Assembly (NCBI GenBank): GCA_023621975.1
Contig: JAMOAC010000327.1
Location: 1-10,239 of the forward strand
Origin: Bacillota bacterium
GTDB lineage: Bacteria > Bacillota_A > Clostridia > Acetivibrionales > DUMB01
Length of the DNA: 10,239 nucleotides
Reading direction: 5' to 3'
Below, piece by piece: positions 5,935 through 10,239 of the stretch; within the stretch, counting starts at the first letter, position 1; each line of letters starts with the position of its first letter. Under the pieces are notes generated by a model. It was not told the DNA's origin, searched no databases, and saw only the letters and a program-made list of their open reading frames with translations. Position numbers and translations under genes: made by a program.

Positions 5935-7296
5935 ATGAGCTTTAAAAAGGGGTTTGTCTGGGGTGCCTCGACTGCAGCATATCAAATTGAAGGGGCAGCA
6001 TTTGAAGACGGAAAAGGACTTTCCGTATGGGACATGTGCTGCATGAGGCCGGGATTTGTGAAGAACGGAGATACGGGAGATGTAGCCTGTGATCACTACC
6101 ACCGGTATAAGGAAGATGTGGCCATAATGAAGGAAATAGGTTTACAGGCCTACAGGATGTCCATTTCCTGGCCGAGAGTGCTTCCTGATGGTACAGGCAG
6201 AGTAAATGAAAAAGGTTTGGACTTTTATGACAAGCTGGTAGACGAGTTGCTGAATAATGGGATTACGCCATATGTTACGCTGTTTCATTGGGATTATCCC
6301 TACGAATTGTATAAAAAAGGCGGATGGTTGAATCCTGAAAGCTCCGATTGGTTTGCTGAATATACCAGGGTGGTTGTGGAAAGGCTGTCTGACAGGGTAA
6401 GGCACTGGATGACTCTCAATGAGCCTCAATGCTTTATTATTCTCGGGCACCATGACGGTATACATGCTCCCGGGTTGAAACTTGACAAAAGGGATATTTT
6501 TCAGGCAATTCATAATGCTTTGCTTGCCCATGGGAAGTCCGTTGAAACCATCAGGCAATATTCCAAGGTACCTTGTGAAGTTGGTCTTGCACCTGCTGGA
6601 AATATTTTTATTCCTGAAACATTGTCAGAAAAGGACGTTGAAAAAGCAAGAGAGGTTATGTTTACTTGCCGGGAAGATGACCTATGGTCAAACTCATGGT
6701 GGCTGGACCCCGCATTTTTGGGCAAATATCCTGAAGACGGGCTTGAAAAATACGAAAAGTGGCTTCCAGAAATATGGCAGGATGACATGAAAATAATTCA
6801 CCAGCCTCTGGACTTTTTTGGCTGCAATATTTATCATGGAACAAGGGTGCGCTTTAATAGTGAAAAACCCCTTCAGTTTGAAATAGTAAAAAATAAACCC
6901 GGATATGACCAGACAGCTTTCAAATGGCCTGTAACTCCCGAAGCGCTTTACTGGGGGCCGAAATTCTTTTATGAAAGATATGGCAAACCCATACTGATAA
7001 CTGAAAACGGCCTTTCGAATGCTGATTGGGTAAGCGTAGACGGTAAGGTCCATGACCCGCAAAGGATTGATTTCCTGTACAGGTATATCAGGGAGTTAAA
7101 AAGGGCTGTACAGGACGGAGTTGATGTAAAGGGATATTTTACATGGTCGCTGATGGATAATTTTGAATGGGCACAGGGGTACAATGAAAGGTTCGGGCTT
7201 GTGCACATCGATTATGCGACTCAGAAGAGAACCATTAAAGATTCCGGTTACTGGTACAGGGCTGTTATTGAGAGCAACGGCAGCATAATTACGTAA
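5935..7296 (+). CDS. GH1 family beta-glucosidase
   Basis: A 453-aa glycoside hydrolase family 1 enzyme that hydrolyses the non-reducing beta-D-glucosyl residue of cellobiose, cello-oligosaccharides or related beta-glycosides with retention. AAGGAGG (5921-5927) lies 7 bases before ATG 5935, so the upstream in-frame ATG at 5899, which would add 12 residues containing that site, is rejected. The GH1 N-terminal signature FVWGASTAAYQIEGA is present. The acid/base is E163 in TLNEP and the nucleophile is E357 in ITENG. The C-terminal glycone loop reads MDNFEWAQGYNERFGL, the form that binds free glucosides, not the serine/lysine form of 6-phospho-beta-glucosidases. No PTS genes are nearby. There is no signal peptide, so it acts in the cytosol on imported sugars, consistent with a cellulose- or beta-glucan-using clostridium. 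Exact substrate preference cannot be read from sequence. Confidence 0.97.
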   Translation: MSFKKGFVWGASTAAYQIEGAAFEDGKGLSVWDMCCMRPGFVKNGDTGDVACDHYHRYKEDVAIMKEIGLQAYRMSISWPRVLPDGTGRVNEKGLDFYDKLVDELLNNGITPYVTLFHWDYPYELYKKGGWLNPESSDWFAEYTRVVVERLSDRVRHWMTLNEPQCFIILGHHDGIHAPGLKLDKRDIFQAIHNALLAHGKSVETIRQYSKVPCEVGLAPAGNIFIPETLSEKDVEKAREVMFTCREDDLWSNSWWLDPAFLGKYPEDGLEKYEKWLPEIWQDDMKIIHQPLDFFGCNIYHGTRVRFNSEKPLQFEIVKNKPGYDQTAFKWPVTPEALYWGPKFFYERYGKPILITENGLSNADWVSVDGKVHDPQRIDFLYRYIRELKRAVQDGVDVKGYFTWSLMDNFEWAQGYNERFGLVHIDYATQKRTIKDSGYWYRAVIESNGSIIT

Positions 7297-7357
7297 AATA
7301 TATACGTTAAAGGCAGATTCTGCTGAATTGTTCCAATCTTGTTAAAATTGAAAGGCG

Positions 7358-7418
7358 AATTAAAGGGCGGCTTAAATACATAATTCTTTCAATATTATTT
7401 TCAAGCCGCCCTTAAATT
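7358..7418. terminator. Bidirectional terminator hairpin between convergent genes
   Basis: AAGGGCGGCTT (7363-7373) is perfectly complementary to AAGCCGCCCTT (7403-7413). After one mismatch the stem extends by AATT/AATT (7358-7361 with 7415-7418), giving 15 of 16 pairs. The 29-base AT-rich loop is long. It lies 61 bases after the beta-glucosidase stop and 25 bases beyond the 3' end of the minus-strand gene, an ideal place for a terminator serving both strands. U-tracts are short on each side. Confidence 0.75.
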
Positions 7419-7442
7419 ATATCTTAAATGATATTATTCCAG

Positions 7443-7763
7443 TCACCTTATATGTGGCCACACCGGTTTGGTTTTGGTGTATTTTACAACGCCAAGGTAT
7501 CCAAGTATGCCCCTTTCGCCAAAGTGTTTCCATTCGATATCTTTTATTTTCTCTTCTGAATAGCGGTCAATTTCCCCGATCTCTTTTCTGATATCATCGG
7601 CATAATCCCTCAAGGCATCTATTTCCTTGCTGGTCAAAGCACGCTGACAATCATCAGAATTAAGGATTCTGTTCAATTCAGAAGCATATTCATACCCGTC
7701 TTCAACGTCCTTGGTGGCGTTCTTGAGAAACATCAATAACTTCTCAGGTATTTCACGCTGCAT
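7443..7763 (-). CDS. Small charged helical protein of unknown function
   Basis: A 106-aa minus-strand gene that I do not recognise. Reading on the minus strand, GAGAAGGTGA lies about 7 bases before the ATG, a good ribosome binding site, and the gene runs convergently with the beta-glucosidase gene toward a shared hairpin. Both points support a real gene. The protein is rich in Glu, Asp, Lys and Arg and looks mostly alpha-helical (about residues 5-75), with a single cysteine (39). The last 30 residues (about 77-106) are more aromatic and glycine containing (WKHFGERGILGYLGVV...). There is no signal peptide, membrane segment or metal motif. It stands directly upstream of, and divergent to, the recombinase module, separated by 210 bases. 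Whether it belongs to that module, for example as a regulator or passenger, cannot be told. Confidence 0.7.
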   Translation of the reverse strand: MQREIPEKLLMFLKNATKDVEDGYEYASELNRILNSDDCQRALTSKEIDALRDYADDIRKEIGEIDRYSEEKIKDIEWKHFGERGILGYLGVVKYTKTKPVWPHIR

Positions 7764-7973
7764 AAACTATCACCTTCTCAAATCAATATTTAATTTAAGT
7801 GCATTGCAAAGCAATCACCAAAAAAATTCACCGTTTATTTATTATTATAGAACTTGGATAGGTTGATATACAATAGTAAATTAAAGGACAAATTTTACCT
7901 GAATTAAACTGAGCATATATTTTAGAAAGGCAGGAAGTGTCTTAAAAAATTTACATGAAATGTGGGGGTCAGG
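7764..7973. promoter_or_regulatory. Divergent intergenic region before the recombinase module
   Basis: This 210-base stretch separates the minus-strand unknown gene from the small ORF/recombinase pair and should hold promoters for both. On the plus strand TTGGAT (7854-7859) and TAAATT (7877-7882) are spaced 17 bases, a weak sigma-A match. A small dyad ATTGC-AAA-GCAAT sits near 7803-7815. The 12-mer ATAGGTTGATAT (7858-7869) recurs with one change after the recombinase at 9655-9666. No further ORF with a ribosome binding site was seen. Confidence 0.35.
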
Positions 7974-8132
7974 ATGGCGGATAAGGGGCATAAAGCGAAA
8001 ATCCCTGATAAAATTGTAAAGTACAGCGGAGAGTTGTCCCATAGTGAAGCAATTTACCGGCTTGCCGTCATCTGCTTCAATTCAAGGGAGGAAATAAAAA
8101 AATACATTGAGCGGGAGGATTTGCAAGCCTGA
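7974..8132 (+). CDS. 52-aa protein translationally coupled to the serine recombinase
   Basis: A short ORF with no family I recognise. Its TGA (8130-8132) shares its last base with the recombinase ATG (8132-8134), the classic one-base overlap of translationally coupled genes, which is the main reason to believe it. The ribosome binding site is a fair GGGGG (7964-7968) about 5 bases upstream; an in-frame GTG at 7962 is an alternative start. The N-terminus is basic (MADKGHKAKIPDKIVKY). The C-terminal half looks like an amphipathic helical segment (SHSEAIYRLAVICFNS followed by REEIKKYIERED). There is no signal peptide, and a single cysteine. The size, charge and coupling would suit a recombinase accessory protein, such as a directionality factor or regulator, or a leader peptide setting recombinase expression. 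These are inferences; it could also be non-functional. Confidence 0.6.
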   Translation: MADKGHKAKIPDKIVKYSGELSHSEAIYRLAVICFNSREEIKKYIEREDLQA

Positions 8133-9628
8133 TGGAGACTCATAAGTACAGGGTAGGCATTTACACGAGGGAAAGCAGGGACGACAATGATGAGAATTAT
8201 GAGACCATTGAGACTCAAAGGGACCTTCTTATTGAATTTGTAAAAAGGGAAAAGCTTGGGGAAGTTACCAGGGTTTATATTGACAACAATGTTTCCGGAG
8301 CGGGGTTTGAGCGCGAAGGCCTCAGGCAGCTGAAGGAAGATATAATAAACCGCAATATTGACTTGTTGCTTGTAAAGGACCTTTCAAGGCTCGGAAGGAA
8401 TAATGCCAAAACCCTACTTTTTCTTGATTTCATTGAGGAGCACGGTGTAAGGCTTCTGACTTACGACGGCAAATATGACAGCCTGAAGGACAATGATACG
8501 GTTGGTATTGAAACGTGGATAAACGAGCGGTACCTGAAAGATACATCCAGGAAAATACGGGCAAGCCTTCGGTTTAAAATCGAGAGGGGAGAATATATCG
8601 GAAATGCACCATATGGATACGTTAAGTCGGAAAAGGAAAAAAACCGGCTTGAAATAGACGAAGAAACCGCCCATGTAGTAAGGGAAATATTTGATCTTTA
8701 CAAACGCGGGTATGGTTATGCATATATAGCTAAAATACTGAACGAGAGGGGCTACCCTCCTCCTTCAGACAGGACAAGGATTAAAAATAATGGTGGATGG
8801 AACGCTGTCGGTGTACAGAGAATTCTTTCAAACAGGGTATATATTGGGGACACGGTACAGGGAGTAAGTGAAAAGATAAGCTTTAAAAGCAAGAAAACAC
8901 GGCGCCTGCCGCAGTCATGCTGGGTGATAACCGAGGGTACACACGAGCCGATAATTGATAAGGAGGATTTTGAACTGGTTCAGAAAATAAGAAGAAGCAG
9001 AAGGACAATAAATGACTCCCACAAAGGAAAGCTGCACCTTTTCAGCGGTGTTCTTTACTGTGGTACGTGCGGCAGCAGGATGTTTGCCAGAAAACGCAAA
9101 GGCCGCCCTGTCGGATATATATGCAGTAATTACAGCAGGAACGGGAAAGCGGCCTGTACCAGCCATCATATAAGAGAATCAATATTAAGGGAAATGGTAA
9201 TTGAAGAAATACTGAAATTATTTTCCAACTGTGAAGCAGTAAAGAAGGCTGAAGAAATGCTTGAAGAAAAAATTCCACATCTTGTTACGGGTTTGTCCCG
9301 GTATGAAGCATTAAAGCAGCAGCTTGTGACGAGGGAAAAGCAGCAGGAACTTCTTTATATGGACAGACTTGAAGGTAGGATATCCGGGGATTTGTTTGAC
9401 AGAATGAACCGGGCATTACAGGAAAGGATGGAGCAGTTAAAGCTTGAAATTGAAAGAATTGAGCGGAATAAGACCGGTGAGATGGATGCCTCAAAACTGA
9501 TCGAATTTTCCAAAAAAGCTGTATCCGAAGGCTTTCTGACAAGGGAAATGGTCAGGCTGATAGTGAACAGGATTGATGTACTTGAAAACGCTGTTGTGGC
9601 TGTTGATTTTAAACTGCAAAAGATATAG
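8132..9628 (+). CDS. Large serine recombinase (site-specific integrase/resolvase)
   Basis: A 498-aa large serine recombinase that cuts and rejoins DNA through a 5'-phosphoserine intermediate, normally to integrate or excise a mobile element. The catalytic domain (1 to about 140) has Y11-T-R13-E-S15 with nucleophile S15, then Q29-R30, the NVSGAGFER segment, and D77 with VKDLSR86LGR89, all expected active-site residues. The recombinase DNA-binding domain spans about 150-290, including RGEYIGNAPYGY and the WNAVGVQRILSNRVYIG segment. A zinc ribbon follows: C310-x2-C313 and C331-x10-C342. Residues about 360-440 are charged and helical, the coiled-coil arm that controls synapsis in this family. The C-terminus appears complete. 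Translation starts at an ATG overlapping the stop of the small upstream ORF. No phage, conjugation or transposon cargo genes are in the window, so this is either a very small element, a remnant, or a domesticated recombinase. Confidence 0.96.
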   Translation: METHKYRVGIYTRESRDDNDENYETIETQRDLLIEFVKREKLGEVTRVYIDNNVSGAGFEREGLRQLKEDIINRNIDLLLVKDLSRLGRNNAKTLLFLDFIEEHGVRLLTYDGKYDSLKDNDTVGIETWINERYLKDTSRKIRASLRFKIERGEYIGNAPYGYVKSEKEKNRLEIDEETAHVVREIFDLYKRGYGYAYIAKILNERGYPPPSDRTRIKNNGGWNAVGVQRILSNRVYIGDTVQGVSEKISFKSKKTRRLPQSCWVITEGTHEPIIDKEDFELVQKIRRSRRTINDSHKGKLHLFSGVLYCGTCGSRMFARKRKGRPVGYICSNYSRNGKAACTSHHIRESILREMVIEEILKLFSNCEAVKKAEEMLEEKIPHLVTGLSRYEALKQQLVTREKQQELLYMDRLEGRISGDLFDRMNRALQERMEQLKLEIERIERNKTGEMDASKLIEFSKKAVSEGFLTREMVRLIVNRIDVLENAVVAVDFKLQKI

Positions 9629-9677
9629 AATTAATATCAAGCTGGAAAAAAGAAATAGATTGATATCAAGATGGAAA
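9625..9677 (+). repeat. Imperfect direct repeat just after the recombinase
   Basis: Two 23-24-base copies lie 29-30 bases apart: ATAGAATTAATATCAAGCTGG plus AAA (9625-9648) and ATAGATTGATATCAAGATGG plus AAA (9655-9677). They differ by one single-base gap and two substitutions. The first copy overlaps the recombinase stop codon (TAG, 9626-9628). The position suits recombinase-binding or attachment half-sites, but the repeats could also be a simple local duplication. Confidence 0.65.
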
Positions 9678-9683
9678 TACAGG

Positions 9684-9714
9684 TTAATCTGTTGTGCCTT
9701 TTTGGATATATAAT
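9684..9714 (+). promoter_or_regulatory. Possible promoter for the diacylglycerol kinase-like gene
   Basis: A consensus TATAAT lies at 9709-9714, 82 bases before the GTG start, in the gap after the recombinase. The best -35 is a poor TTAATC (9684-9689) at 19-base spacing. The -10 is good but the overall call is weak. No terminator is obvious between the recombinase stop and this site. Confidence 0.3.
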
Positions 9715-9796
9715 GTAGCGGGTTAACTTATCGGATAAAACAATGTTGGAAGAACCAGTAATAAATTAAAATAATGGGAAGCGGGAGGACAAGGCC

Positions 9797-10239
9797 GTGA
9801 AGAAAGTAATGCTCATATATAACCCATTTTCAGGAAACAGAAATGTTCCCAAAATGCTTGACAATATAATAGAAAGGTTTATGAAAGAGGATATTGTGGT
9901 ATTGCCCTATAGAATAAGTGAAGACAGTGGCGAAAATTTCATTGAGTTGTTGAAGGAAGGAGGTTTTTCGTCAGTAATAATCTCCGGCGGTGACGGGACG
10001 ATAAATTCAATAGTAAATGACATGTTAAAAAACGAGATAAATCTTCCACTGGGGATAATACCGGCAGGAACCTGCAATGACTTTGCAAGAAGCCTCGATA
10101 TACCGTCTGATTTAAACAAATGCCTGGATATTATTATAGGAGGGAAAATTGCCGAAGTGGATATCGGCTTGATAAACGGGGAAAAATATTTCCTCAACAC
10201 ATGTGCAGGTGGAGTATTCGTGGATGTTTCCTTCAGCAC
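9797..10239 (+). CDS. Diacylglycerol kinase-family lipid kinase (3' end beyond window)
   Basis: The first 147 codons of a DAGK catalytic-domain protein (DgkB/YegS/sphingosine-kinase superfamily), starting at GTG 9797 with GGGAGGA (9783-9789) 7 bases upstream. The frame stays open to the window end, so the gene is cut by the window, not broken. Conserved elements are in the right order: Y8-N-P-F-S-G13 at the N-terminus, the nucleotide-binding S63-G-G-D-G-T68 (GGDGT), and P89-A-G-T-C-N-D-F-A-R98, the GTxNDFAR motif. Later NTCAGGVF resembles the family's glycine-rich strand at the substrate-binding domain. Members phosphorylate diacylglycerol or related lipids with ATP at the inner membrane face; in Gram-positives DgkB recycles diacylglycerol released by lipoteichoic acid synthesis. 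The exact lipid substrate cannot be fixed from this half of the gene. Confidence 0.94.
   Translation, partial: MKKVMLIYNPFSGNRNVPKMLDNIIERFMKEDIVVLPYRISEDSGENFIELLKEGGFSSVIISGGDGTINSIVNDMLKNEINLPLGIIPAGTCNDFARSLDIPSDLNKCLDIIIGGKIAEVDIGLINGEKYFLNTCAGGVFVDVSFS

Noticed and set aside
6142..7208. Several ORFs on both strands inside the beta-glucosidase gene
   Set aside because: They are shadows of the GH1 coding frame, whose catalytic motifs are intact throughout.
5935..7296. 6-phospho-beta-glucosidase (BglA/BglC type) as the GH1 function
   Set aside because: The C-terminal glycone loop has the FEW form of non-phosphorylated substrates, and no PTS genes are adjacent.
9907..10239. Minus-strand 110-aa ORF at the window end
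   Set aside because: It lies antisense to the lipid kinase gene, whose GGDGT and GTxNDFAR motifs establish the plus-strand frame.
1..10239. Sigma-54 (-24/-12) promoters near the RpoN-like gene
   Set aside because: No intergenic TGGCAC-N5-TTGC-like site was found by eye on the plus strand.

Overview
The window reads like chromosomal DNA from a low-to-moderate GC, strictly anaerobic Gram-positive bacterium, most likely a polysaccharide-degrading clostridium. The support is: strong AGGAGG-type ribosome binding sites, TTG/GTG starts beside ATG, AT-rich intergenic DNA, a rubredoxin-linked type flavodiiron protein (typical of anaerobes and acetogens), a sigma-54-family protein and a cytosolic GH1 beta-glucosidase. 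The species call is inference; nothing here fixes it.

Layout. 1-297 is AT-rich intergenic DNA with at most the tail of a broken gene. 298-726 encodes a coiled-coil protein ending in a zinc ribbon, followed by a likely terminator. 991-1668 (TTG start) encodes a zinc-ribbon membrane protein whose linker is built from two short tandem repeats; it is closely followed by 5-formyltetrahydrofolate cyclo-ligase (1683-2264), probably co-transcribed. Next are a CPBP-family intramembrane protease (2352-3332) and a sigma-54 (RpoN) relative (3400-4551). The RpoN relative ends right where the C-terminal RpoN-box domain should begin. Then come a flavodiiron O2/NO reductase (4671-5858) and a GH1 beta-glucosidase (5935-7296).

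A strong long-stem hairpin (7358-7418) separates the beta-glucosidase from a convergent unknown 106-aa gene (7443-7763, minus strand). The third region is a candidate small mobile or recombination module: a 52-aa ORF (7974-8132) whose stop codon shares one base with the ATG of a 498-aa large serine recombinase (8132-9628). An imperfect direct repeat follows the recombinase, and a related 12-mer lies upstream of the module. The window ends inside a diacylglycerol kinase-family gene (from GTG at 9797), with its conserved GGDGT and GTxND motifs intact.

Functionally most of this is housekeeping: folate C1 repair, membrane proteolysis, oxygen detoxification and intracellular cello-oligosaccharide or beta-glucoside hydrolysis. 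The items that stand out are the RpoN-like protein without its promoter-recognition domain, the overlapping small-ORF/serine-recombinase pair with flanking repeats, and the in-frame tandem repeats in the zinc-ribbon membrane protein. No CRISPR array, tRNA or rRNA was seen.
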